From: an uncultured Ruminococcus sp.
GTDB taxonomy: Bacteria; Bacillota; Clostridia; Oscillospirales; Ruminococcaceae
Reading direction: 5' to 3'
NCBI GenBank assembly: GCA_947629455.1
Contig: CANRDT010000014.1
Coordinates: 1 to 54,241 of the forward strand
Length of the DNA: 54,241 nt
Below, in pieces: positions 25,086 through 32,853 of this stretch. How positions within the stretch are numbered: the stretch's first letter is position 1; every line of letters starts with the position of its first letter. The position numbers and the translations under genes were made by a program. Below the pieces are notes generated by a model. That model searched no databases and had not been told where the DNA came from. It was given only the letters and a program-made list of their open reading frames with translations.

Positions 25086-25682
25086 ATGAGATTTCAGAAG
25101 GGAGCGTTTTATTCAGTGGAGAATGTGCTGTTGAAAAAGCTGAAAGCAGATGAGGACGGCGCGCTGGATATGATGATAGATAAATATCTGCCGTATGTCT
25201 ATACCGTTGCGAGGAATTTTTCAGCGGGCAGACTGCCGGAGGAAGATCTGGAGGAGGCGGTCAGCGACACTTTTGCGCTGCTTTGGAAAAACAGAGCCGC
25301 AGTCCGCGAGGACAGACCCGTTACTCCGTATCTTGCGGCGATCGTGAGAAACCGTGTGAAGAACAAGCTGAGAGAGTACGCAGGCATTTTACAGAGGGAA
25401 AGTCCCGGGTACGAGCCTTTCTGCGACGATCTTCCCGAGCGGTTTGAAAACGAGCTGCTGCTCGGCTGCATATGGCAGGGCGTTGAAGAGTTGAGCGAAG
25501 TCGGGAAAGAGCTTTTTATAAGGTATTATTTCTACGGCGAGCGGCTCAACGCGATAGCGGAGCGTATGGGCATATCCCAGAGCTGCGCAAAGACCGCTCT
25601 GCACCGTGCAAGAAAAAGAATAAAGCGTTATCTTACGGAAAGAGGATATGATCTGTATGAAGAAAATAAAAAAGACGTCTGA
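25086..25682 (+). CDS. ECF-type RNA polymerase sigma factor
   Basis: 198 residues. Region 2 contains LPYVYTVARNFSAGRLPEEDLEEAVSDTFALLWKN; region 4 contains LFIRYYFYGERLNAIAERMGISQSCAKTALHRARKRIKRYL. The ATG has no good ribosome site. A GTG at 25116 behind GGGAG is an alternative that would remove ten residues. The 3' end overlaps the next gene by 26 nt, so the next product is probably its anti-sigma factor. It is not closely similar to the ECF factor at 21181-21729. Confidence 0.88.
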   Translation: MRFQKGAFYSVENVLLKKLKADEDGALDMMIDKYLPYVYTVARNFSAGRLPEEDLEEAVSDTFALLWKNRAAVREDRPVTPYLAAIVRNRVKNKLREYAGILQRESPGYEPFCDDLPERFENELLLGCIWQGVEELSEVGKELFIRYYFYGERLNAIAERMGISQSCAKTALHRARKRIKRYLTERGYDLYEENKKDV

Positions 25683-26250
25683 GATACTGCCGTATTCCTG
25701 CGAGGAGCTCCCCGAAGAAAAGGTGATACGGATAAAAGAATCGGTAAAAGAGAAAATATCAGTCGAAAGCGAGGAAATTAAAATGGAAACAAAGAAAGTC
25801 AGAAGAATAAGACCCTTGATACTCGCCGCAGCCATTGCGGCAATGTCGGCGGTATCGGTATTGTCCGTAAATGCGGCGACCGACGGCGAGGTGGCAAACA
25901 AAATAAAGCTGCTCATTAACGGTAAAGAAAGTGATATTGAGCCGAAGATCGAAGAGAACAGCGATGGCTCGGTAAGTTATACCTACGAGGTGAACGAGGG
26001 TGATTCGCAGGAAATTTCACTTTACGCGGAAGATGTATTCCCCGACAAGAGCGGCGCGGAGGATACGCAGTCTGCCGATAACGCAAGCAGCGCAGCTCAG
26101 GACGCGCCTGTTATCGAGGAGAACGGTGACGGTTCGGTAAGTTACACATATGAAGTTGACGGCGGCGAACCGTCGGAGATCTCACTTTCCGCCGTGGATA
26201 TACTCTCCGACAAGAGCGGCGACGGCGGAGACAGCGTGCTGAAAAGCTGA
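25657..26250 (+). CDS. Putative anti-sigma factor with duplicated outer motif
   Basis: About 197 residues. Cytoplasmic N-terminus (about 50 residues), one membrane helix (LILAAAIAAMSAVSVLSVNA), then an acidic outer part. The outer part contains two copies of a roughly 35-residue unit: EENSDGSVSYTYEV...EISL...DKSG and EENGDGSVSYTYEV...EISL...DKSG. Overlap with the sigma gene supports an anti-sigma role; no zinc-binding motif is seen. The start could also be the ATG at 25648. Confidence 0.72.
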   Translation: MKKIKKTSEILPYSCEELPEEKVIRIKESVKEKISVESEEIKMETKKVRRIRPLILAAAIAAMSAVSVLSVNAATDGEVANKIKLLINGKESDIEPKIEENSDGSVSYTYEVNEGDSQEISLYAEDVFPDKSGAEDTQSADNASSAAQDAPVIEENGDGSVSYTYEVDGGEPSEISLSAVDILSDKSGDGGDSVLKS

Positions 26251-26290
26251 CCGCAGCAGGGGCATATACAAATAAAAAACAGACGCAAAA

Positions 26291-26319
26291 AGACCTTGCG
26301 GAGAAATTCCGCAAGGTCT
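26291..26319. terminator. Terminator between convergent genes
   Basis: Perfect 12-bp stem AGACCTTGCGGA/TCCGCAAGGTCT with a 5-nt loop. A TTTTT run follows on the minus strand, so it ends ppdK; it probably also ends the sigma operon on the plus strand. Confidence 0.85.
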
Positions 26320-26376
26320 GATCTTATTTCCGAACCAATCAGCGGCTTTGCGCCGAAACGCAAGCGCAGTCGGGTC

Positions 26377-29004
26377 TTACTTATTGCTGATAGCAGCCTG
26401 AGCGGCAGCAAGTCTTGCTATAGGCACACGGAACGGTGAGCAGGATACATAGTCAAGTCCGATCTTGTGGCAGAACTCTACAGATGTAGGATCGCCGCCG
26501 TGCTCGCCGCAGATACCGCAGTGCAGCTTCGGATTTACAGGCTTACCAAGCTTGATAGCCATTTCCATCAGCTTGCCGACGCCGTTCTGATCGAGCTTAG
26601 CGAACGGATCGTTCTCGTAGATCTTCGCGTCATAGTAAGCGGACAGGAACTTGCCTGCGTCGTCTCTCGAGAAGCCGAATGTCATCTGGGTAAGGTCGTT
26701 CGTACCGAAGCAGAAGAAGTCTGCGTTAGCTGCGATCTCGTCAGCGGTAAGAGCCGCTCTCGGGATCTCGATCATAGTACCTACTTCGTACTTGAGATCC
26801 GAACCTGCCTCTGCGATAACGGCATCGGCAGTTTCAACAACTACCTTCTTGACATATTTCAGCTCCTTAGCGTCGCCTACCAGCGGGATCATGATCTCGG
26901 GTTCAACGTTCCAGTCGGGATGAGCCTTCTTAACATTGATAGCTGCCTTGATAACAGCCTTAGTCTGCATTTTTGCGATCTCGGGATATGTTACCGCAAG
27001 ACGGCAGCCTCTGTGTCCCATCATAGGATTGAACTCGTGCAGTCCTGCAATGATAGCCTTGATGTCCTCAACGGACTTGCCCTGAGATTTTGCAAGAGCC
27101 TCGATGTCAGCCTCCTCGGTAGGTACGAACTCGTGGAGCGGAGGATCGAGGAATCTGATTGTAACGGGATTTCCTTCCAGAGCCTCATAAAGAGCCTCGA
27201 AGTCGCCCTGCTGCATAGGCTCGATCTTAGCCAGAGCAGCCTCTCTCTCCTCAACGGTATCGGAGCAGATCATCTCTCTGAACGCCGCGATCCTCTGAGG
27301 ATCAAAGAACATATGCTCTGTACGGCAAAGTCCGATACCCTCTGCGCCAAGCTCTCTTGCCTTCTTAGCGTCGGCAGGAGTGTCGGCGTTGGTCCTTACT
27401 TTAAGTACTCTGTACTTGTCAGCCCAAGCCATGATCCTTCCGAACTCGCCTGCAATGGTAGCGTCAACGGTAGGAATTACTTCGCCGTAGATGTTACCGG
27501 TAGAGCCGTCGATAGAGATGTAGTCGCCCTCTGTGAAGGTCTTGCCTGCCAGAGTGAACTTCTTGTTAGCCTCGTCCATATTTATATCCGAGCAGCCGGA
27601 TACGCAGCAGGTACCCATACCGCGCGCAACAACGGCAGCGTGGGAGGTCATACCGCCTCTGACGGTAAGAATACCCTGCGAAACTTTCATACCCGTGATG
27701 TCCTCGGGAGATGTTTCCAGACGAACCAGAACTACCTTTTCTCCTCTTGCGTGCCACTCTTCAGCGTCCTCAGCCGTAAATACGATCTTTCCGCAGGCAG
27801 CTCCGGGAGATGCGCCCAGACCCTTGCCTATAGGAGTCGCAGCCTTCAGAGCCTTTGCGTCGAACTGCGGGTGCAGCAGAGTGTCGAGGTTTCTGGGGTC
27901 GATCATCAGGACTGCCTCTTCCTCAGTCCTCATACCCTCGTCTACCAGATCGCAGGCGATCTTAAGAGCAGCCTGAGCCGTTCTCTTACCGTTTCTGGTC
28001 TGGAGCATATAAAGCTTGCCGTGCTCAACGGTAAACTCCATATCCTGCATATCTCTGTAGTGATTTTCAAGAGTAGCGCATACTGTCTTGAACTGCTCGA
28101 AAGCCTCGGGGAACTTCTCTGCCATCTGCTGGATAGGCATAGGAGTACGAACGCCTGCAACAACGTCCTCGCCCTGAGCGTTTGTCAAAAACTCGCCCAT
28201 CAGCTTCTTTTCGCCGGTAGCAGGATCACGGGTGAACGCAACGCCGGTACCGCAGTCGTCGCCCATATTGCCGAACGCCATGGACTGTACGTTTACGGCA
28301 GTACCCCAGGAATAAGGAATATCGTTGTCACGACGGTAAACGTTTGCTCTGGGGTTGTCCCAAGAACGGAATACAGCCTTGATAGCGCCTACCAGCTGCT
28401 CCTTGGGGTCGGTTGGGAAGTCTGCGCCGATCTTTTCCTTGTACTCTGCCTTGAACTGGCTTGCAAGCTCTTTAAGATCGTCAGCGCTCAGCTCAACGTC
28501 CTGAGTAACGCCCTTCTTGGCTTTCATTTCGTCGATAAGCTCTTCAAAGTACTTCTTGCCGACTTCCATAACAACGTCGGAATACATCTGGATAAATCTT
28601 CTGTAGCAGTCCCATGCCCATCTCGGGTTGTTGGACTTCTCAGCAATTACCTCAACAACATCTTCGTTAAGACCCAGATTAAGGATAGTGTCCATCATTC
28701 CGGGCATGGACGCTCTTGCGCCCGAACGAACGGAAACGAGGAGCGGATTCTCCTTGTCGCCGAATTTCTTTCCGGTGATCTCTTCCATTTTTACAATGTA
28801 CTCGTTGATCTCTGCCATGATCTCGGGATTGATCTCTCTGCCGTCCTCATAGTACTGAGTACAAGCCTCAGTGGAGATCGTAAAGCCCTGCGGAACAGGA
28901 AGTCCCATACCCGTCATTTCAGCAAGGTTTGCGCCCTTACCGCCGAGCAGCTCTCTCATGTTGGCATTACCCTCAGAGAAAAGGTAACAATACTTCTTTG
29001 CCAT
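26377..29004 (-). CDS. ppdK: Pyruvate, phosphate dikinase
   Basis: 875 residues from the ATG at 29002-29004, with GGAGG 8 nt upstream. Order: ATP-grasp domain (GGKGANLAEMTGMGLPVPQG), phosphohistidine domain with GGMTSHAAVVARGMG, and PEP/pyruvate TIM barrel (GLCRTEHMFF, MGHRGCRLA, LHCGICGEHGGDP). It interconverts pyruvate, ATP and Pi with PEP, AMP and PPi. In fermentative clostridia it often replaces or reverses pyruvate kinase. It is monocistronic. A possible -10 (TATAAT) lies about 120 nt upstream, without a good -35. Long open frames on the opposite strand are coding shadows. Confidence 0.98.
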   Translation of the reverse strand: MAKKYCYLFSEGNANMRELLGGKGANLAEMTGMGLPVPQGFTISTEACTQYYEDGREINPEIMAEINEYIVKMEEITGKKFGDKENPLLVSVRSGARASMPGMMDTILNLGLNEDVVEVIAEKSNNPRWAWDCYRRFIQMYSDVVMEVGKKYFEELIDEMKAKKGVTQDVELSADDLKELASQFKAEYKEKIGADFPTDPKEQLVGAIKAVFRSWDNPRANVYRRDNDIPYSWGTAVNVQSMAFGNMGDDCGTGVAFTRDPATGEKKLMGEFLTNAQGEDVVAGVRTPMPIQQMAEKFPEAFEQFKTVCATLENHYRDMQDMEFTVEHGKLYMLQTRNGKRTAQAALKIACDLVDEGMRTEEEAVLMIDPRNLDTLLHPQFDAKALKAATPIGKGLGASPGAACGKIVFTAEDAEEWHARGEKVVLVRLETSPEDITGMKVSQGILTVRGGMTSHAAVVARGMGTCCVSGCSDINMDEANKKFTLAGKTFTEGDYISIDGSTGNIYGEVIPTVDATIAGEFGRIMAWADKYRVLKVRTNADTPADAKKARELGAEGIGLCRTEHMFFDPQRIAAFREMICSDTVEEREAALAKIEPMQQGDFEALYEALEGNPVTIRFLDPPLHEFVPTEEADIEALAKSQGKSVEDIKAIIAGLHEFNPMMGHRGCRLAVTYPEIAKMQTKAVIKAAINVKKAHPDWNVEPEIMIPLVGDAKELKYVKKVVVETADAVIAEAGSDLKYEVGTMIEIPRAALTADEIAANADFFCFGTNDLTQMTFGFSRDDAGKFLSAYYDAKIYENDPFAKLDQNGVGKLMEMAIKLGKPVNPKLHCGICGEHGGDPTSVEFCHKIGLDYVSCSPFRVPIARLAAAQAAISNK

Positions 29005-29310
29005 TGGTATTACCTCCAAAAAATTTTATTGATCCCGTATTTAACACGTCCCCGGAGCGGAAAGCATAAAAATCAGGCTCCCGTACCGCGCAATGACGGA
29101 AATGGATACGGTAACAATATTATTATAACAGATATTCAGGAAAATTACTATAGTTTTCCGGAGATTTTTACCGATTATTTTTATACAATTTTTCCACGCG
29201 ATTTTCGTGCAGTTTGCACAACAGGCTGTACGAAATCGTTATCAATATGCACATTTTTACATATCGCGTCATTTTTTTGCCGCCAAAGAAAATTATGGAG
29301 CGAAAAATTA

Positions 29311-29339
29311 TTGACTTGAACGAAAGTGTGTAGTATAAT
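29311..29339 (+). promoter_or_regulatory. Promoter of the SH3-like protein gene
   Basis: TTGACT (29311-29316), 17-bp spacer, TATAAT (29334-29339), 40 nt before the ATG. The gap 29005-29310 otherwise holds only the ppdK leader. Confidence 0.78.
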
Positions 29340-29378
29340 AATAGTAGCAATGCAGGAACTTCTGAAAGGAGCAGGAAT

Positions 29379-29909
29379 ATGAGCAAAAACGACAGAAATG
29401 ACAGATCGCGCGGACAAAACGGCAGCGGCGGACTGCCCTCCGCGGTAAAGGGAGCGATCGGAATGATGGCGACTACGCTCGTGGTGGTCATCATCACCAT
29501 GCTGTTTGCAAAAAGTCTGTTCATATCGAACGCGGCGAGCTCGAACGGCAAGACGGGACGTATCACCAATGCGCCGACATACTCAGTCAGCACATCTTCA
29601 AAAATTTCCATAAGGACGACCCATACCACGACCACAAAGCACAACGAGGACGACCCCTATCAGACCTCGGAATCCGGATCGGTCAGCGGCGGCGAGGCGC
29701 TCGGAGAGGCTACCGCCATGACGGTAATAAGCGCGGTATATCTGCACCCACAGCCGACTTCAAAATCCGAAAATCTTCTGGTCATACCCGTGGGAGCTAT
29801 CTGCAAGGTGTACCGAAACGAGGGCGGCTGGCTCTATCTGGACTATAACGGACAAATGGGCTACGCTTACTACACTTTCTTCAGCGGCAATCTCCCTCCC
29901 AGACAATAA
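29379..29909 (+). CDS. Membrane-anchored protein with SH3-like domain
   Basis: 176 residues. Basic, polar N-terminus (about 25), one membrane helix (about 28-52), a Thr/Ser-rich linker (about 55-105), then a bacterial SH3-like domain (about 112-172; VYLHPQPTSKSENLLVIPVG, GGWLYLDYNGQMGYAYYTFF). Such domains usually bind cell-wall peptides. No catalytic domain is attached. A single gene between its own promoter and terminator, with GGAG before the ATG. Function unknown. Confidence 0.8.
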   Translation: MSKNDRNDRSRGQNGSGGLPSAVKGAIGMMATTLVVVIITMLFAKSLFISNAASSNGKTGRITNAPTYSVSTSSKISIRTTHTTTTKHNEDDPYQTSESGSVSGGEALGEATAMTVISAVYLHPQPTSKSENLLVIPVGAICKVYRNEGGWLYLDYNGQMGYAYYTFFSGNLPPRQ

Positions 29910-29917
29910 GGATATAC

Positions 29918-29950
29918 AAAAGACCGTTCCGAACAGGGAGCGGTCTTTTT
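29918..29950 (+). terminator. Terminator after the SH3-like gene
   Basis: AAAGACCG..CC pairs with GG..CGGTCTTT around GAACAG, followed by a run of T. Confidence 0.88.
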
Positions 29951-30197
29951 TGCGCAATGACGTTTATGCTTTTAAACGGAAATATTTTGCAGGATATTAT
30001 ACAGAAATTCATAATTGATTTCTTTTTTAAAATGTACTATACTTATATACGGCGCGGCGGACGGAACACGGGGAGCTTGTTGGGAAAATATGTAATTAAT
30101 CTTTTAATGTTTTTGCCGAAAAATCACCCTGTTTTTTGTGTAATCCGATAAAATTTCGGATATACCCCGAAAATGTGCAAAATTATAAAAAAATCCC

Positions 30198-30226
30198 TTG
30201 AAATTCGGCTGATAATGATGTATAAT
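30198..30226 (+). promoter_or_regulatory. Promoter of the hydrogenase operon
   Basis: TTGAAA (30198-30203), 17-bp spacer, TATAAT (30221-30226). The start codon of hndA is about 180 nt downstream, leaving a long leader. Between 29951 and 30197 the DNA is AT-rich without a supported gene. Confidence 0.82.
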
Positions 30227-30254
30227 TAATAGTATTATAGTATTAGACGCGCAT

Positions 30255-30375
30255 ACGGACGATATTTCACGACCGGCAGCGTAAAATTATGCCGACCGTC
30301 CGATATATTTCCGCGTGCCGGGATCATATACTTAATATGCTTATATGGAACGCCCGACGGTATACGGCGTTCCCG
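30255..30375 (+). promoter_or_regulatory. Structured leader of the hydrogenase operon
   Basis: Contains a CGGCA/TGCCG hairpin (30274-30294) inside a region with repeated CGATAT..TTTC sequences, and a strong hairpin GGAACGCC/GGCGTTCC (30347-30373). The ribosome site of hndA begins about 20 nt later. No named riboswitch class or clear Rex site was recognised. Confidence 0.4.
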
Positions 30376-30407
30376 GCGAAAGCCGAAATATTGTAGGAGG
30401 TTATGTT

Positions 30408-30923
30408 ATGAATGAAAAATCCCTGAATACGTTTAAGGGAACCATCGTTCAGGAAGAACAGCTCAAGGCGGTCATAGCCAAGCATCATGACCAGCCGGGC
30501 GGACTTATGCCCATTCTCCAGGAGGCGCAGGGCATTTACGGTTATCTGCCTATCGAGGTCCAGACGATGATCGCCGACGGTCTCGGAATTTCACTGTCCG
30601 AAGTTTACGGAGTGGCAACGTTCTATTCTCAGTTCTCTCTTACCCCTAAGGGCGAGCACAAGATAAGCGTCTGCCTCGGCACTGCCTGCTATGTAAAGGG
30701 TTCGGACAAGATCCTTGAGGCTATCGAAACCAAGCTGGGCATCAAGTCCGGCGAATGTACCGAGGACGGTATGTTCTCGATAGATTCCTGCCGCTGCGTG
30801 GGTGCCTGCGGTCTTGCCCCCGTAATGATGGTGGACGAGGACGTTTACGGCAAGGTCACGCCCGAACAGGTCGGAGGAATCCTTGACTCCTACCTGAATA
30901 AAAAAGGAGGTGCCGAAGAATGA
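30408..30923 (+). CDS. hndA: Bifurcating [FeFe] hydrogenase, NuoE-like subunit
   Basis: 171 residues from the ATG at 30408 behind GTAGGAGG (an upstream in-frame ATG at 30345 has no ribosome site). Thioredoxin-like [2Fe-2S] protein with ligands CLGTAC and CRCVGAC in the family pattern C-x4-C...C-x3-C. It corresponds to HndA/HydC of NAD(P)-linked, electron-bifurcating hydrogenases and passes electrons between the flavin subunit and the rest of the complex. The stop overlaps the next start (ATGA). Confidence 0.95.
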   Translation: MNEKSLNTFKGTIVQEEQLKAVIAKHHDQPGGLMPILQEAQGIYGYLPIEVQTMIADGLGISLSEVYGVATFYSQFSLTPKGEHKISVCLGTACYVKGSDKILEAIETKLGIKSGECTEDGMFSIDSCRCVGACGLAPVMMVDEDVYGKVTPEQVGGILDSYLNKKGGAEE

Positions 30924-32833
30924 CAATTGCTGAGCTTAATCAAATCAGAAACGAATATGAAGATCTGGTAAAGGTCAGAAAGCTGGTCGCCGAAGAGGGC
31001 GCAAAGCTGGCTGAAAAGACCGGCTACCGCAAGCAGATACTCGTGTGCGGCGGTACAGGCTGTACTTCCTCGGGAAGTAAAAAGGTTATCGAGGCTCTTG
31101 AAAGCGAGCTGAAAAAGCAGGGACTTGAAAATGAAGTACTGGTCGTAAAGACGGGCTGTTTCGGTCTTTGTGCGCTCGGTCCTATCATGATCGTTTATCC
31201 CGAAGGCGCATTCTACGCTCAGGCAACTCCCGAAGGCGTTATCCGCGTAGTAGACGAGCATATCAAGAACGGTAATATCGTTAAAGATCTGCTCTACAAG
31301 GAGACGGTTCACGAGGACGGCTCGATCATCTCCCTCTCCGAAACGGATTTCTATAAAAAGCAGCTCAGGATCGCTCTGAGAAACTGCGGCGTTATCAATC
31401 CCGAAGATATAAACGAATACATAGCTACAGACGGTTATCAGGCTCTTGCCAAGGTCCTCACGGAAATGTCTCCCGACGACGTTGTAAACGAACTGCTCGA
31501 ATCGGGCATAAGAGGAAGAGGCGGCGCAGGATTCCCCACCGGCAGAAAGTGGGCGTTCGCAAAGGCGTCCAAGGGCGACGTAAAATATGTCTGCTGCAAC
31601 GCCGACGAAGGCGACCCGGGCGCATTTATGGATCGTTCGATACTTGAAGGCGATCCGCATGCAGTTCTGGAGGCTATGGCTATCGCAGGCTACACGATCG
31701 GCGCACATCAGGGCTATATCTATGTCCGTGCGGAGTACCCGATCGCCGTTCAGCGTCTTGAGATCGCTATCGGTCAGGCAAGAGAAAAAGGACTGCTCGG
31801 CAAGAACATTCTCGGCACGGGATTTGATTTCGATATCGAGATACGTCTCGGCGCAGGCGCGTTCGTATGCGGCGAAGAGACCGCTCTTATGACTTCTATC
31901 GAAGGTCACAGAGGCGAACCCAGACCGCGTCCTCCTTTCCCGGCTGTCAAGGGTCTGTTCGGCAAGCCTACCGTTCTCAATAACGTTGAAACTTATTCAA
32001 ATATCCCTCAGATCATACGCAAGGGCGCAAAATGGTATTCGTCAATGGGTACCGAGACTTCCAAGGGAACCAAGGTGTTTGCTCTCGGCGGAAAGATCAC
32101 GAACGTCGGTCTGGTGGAGATCCCGATGGGTACTACCCTGCGCGAGATCGTTGAGGAGATCGGCGGCGGTATCCCCAACGGAAAGAAATTCAAGGCTGCC
32201 CAGACGGGCGGACCTTCCGGCGGCTGTATCCCGGCAGAGCATATAGATACTCCTATCGACTACGAGAACCTTACCGCTCTCGGCTCTATGATGGGTTCGG
32301 GCGGACTTATCGTTATGGACGAAGATACCTGTATGGTGGATATTTCCAAATTCTACCTCAACTTCACGGTTGACGAGTCCTGCGGTAAATGTACTCCCTG
32401 CCGTATCGGTACAAGACGTCTGCTCCAGTATCTGGATAAGATCACCGAGGGCAAGGGCGAAATGGAGGATCTGGAGAAGATCGAGTCGCTTGCAAATCAT
32501 ATGAAGTCGTCTTCGCTCTGCGCTCTTGGTCAGTCCGCTCCCAACCCCGTACTCTCCACCATGCACTATTTCAAGGACGAGTACATCGACCATATCCAAA
32601 ACAAACACTGCTCTTCCGGCGTCTGCAAGAGCCTGCTCAGCTACGAGATCGAAAAGGATAAGTGCGTAGGCTGCGGAATGTGCGCAAGAAACTGCCCTGC
32701 AAACGCTATCAACAAGACCGACTATATCGCGCCCGGCAAGAAGCTCCCGGCATACGAGATAGATACGGCTAAGTGTATCAAGTGCGGCGTTTGTATCACC
32801 AACTGCAAGCTTAAAGCAGTTGTCAGGAAGTAA
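30920..32833 (+). CDS. hndC: Bifurcating [FeFe] hydrogenase, NuoF-like flavin subunit
   Basis: 637 residues. Domains in order: N-terminal thioredoxin-like [2Fe-2S] (CGGTGCTSSGS, GCFGLCALGP); FMN/NADH domain (RGRGGAGFPTGRKWAF, NADEGDPGAFMDR, GAGAFVCGEETALM); SLBB region; [4Fe-4S] site (SCGKCTPCRIGT); two C-terminal ferredoxin clusters (CVGCGMCARNCP, CIKCGVCITNC). It corresponds to HydB/HndC, the NAD(P)H- and flavin-binding subunit where bifurcation is thought to occur. The HndB-type module is fused at the N-terminus, so a separate hndB is not needed. Confidence 0.96.
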   Translation: MTIAELNQIRNEYEDLVKVRKLVAEEGAKLAEKTGYRKQILVCGGTGCTSSGSKKVIEALESELKKQGLENEVLVVKTGCFGLCALGPIMIVYPEGAFYAQATPEGVIRVVDEHIKNGNIVKDLLYKETVHEDGSIISLSETDFYKKQLRIALRNCGVINPEDINEYIATDGYQALAKVLTEMSPDDVVNELLESGIRGRGGAGFPTGRKWAFAKASKGDVKYVCCNADEGDPGAFMDRSILEGDPHAVLEAMAIAGYTIGAHQGYIYVRAEYPIAVQRLEIAIGQAREKGLLGKNILGTGFDFDIEIRLGAGAFVCGEETALMTSIEGHRGEPRPRPPFPAVKGLFGKPTVLNNVETYSNIPQIIRKGAKWYSSMGTETSKGTKVFALGGKITNVGLVEIPMGTTLREIVEEIGGGIPNGKKFKAAQTGGPSGGCIPAEHIDTPIDYENLTALGSMMGSGGLIVMDEDTCMVDISKFYLNFTVDESCGKCTPCRIGTRRLLQYLDKITEGKGEMEDLEKIESLANHMKSSSLCALGQSAPNPVLSTMHYFKDEYIDHIQNKHCSSGVCKSLLSYEIEKDKCVGCGMCARNCPANAINKTDYIAPGKKLPAYEIDTAKCIKCGVCITNCKLKAVVRK

Positions 32834-32853
32834 GCAGAGGAGGTATTATATAT

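Noticed and set aside
24896-25153. 85-codon plus-strand frame before the second ECF sigma gene
   Set aside because: No ribosome site, poor composition, and it overlaps the sigma gene in another frame.
26467-29319. 950-codon open frame opposite ppdK
   Set aside because: It is antisense to a highly conserved enzyme and its translation has no recognisable domain; such long shadows arise from the codon bias of this genome.
30890-31909. 339-codon minus-strand frame inside hndC
   Set aside because: Shadow of a conserved hydrogenase subunit; no ribosome site or domain.
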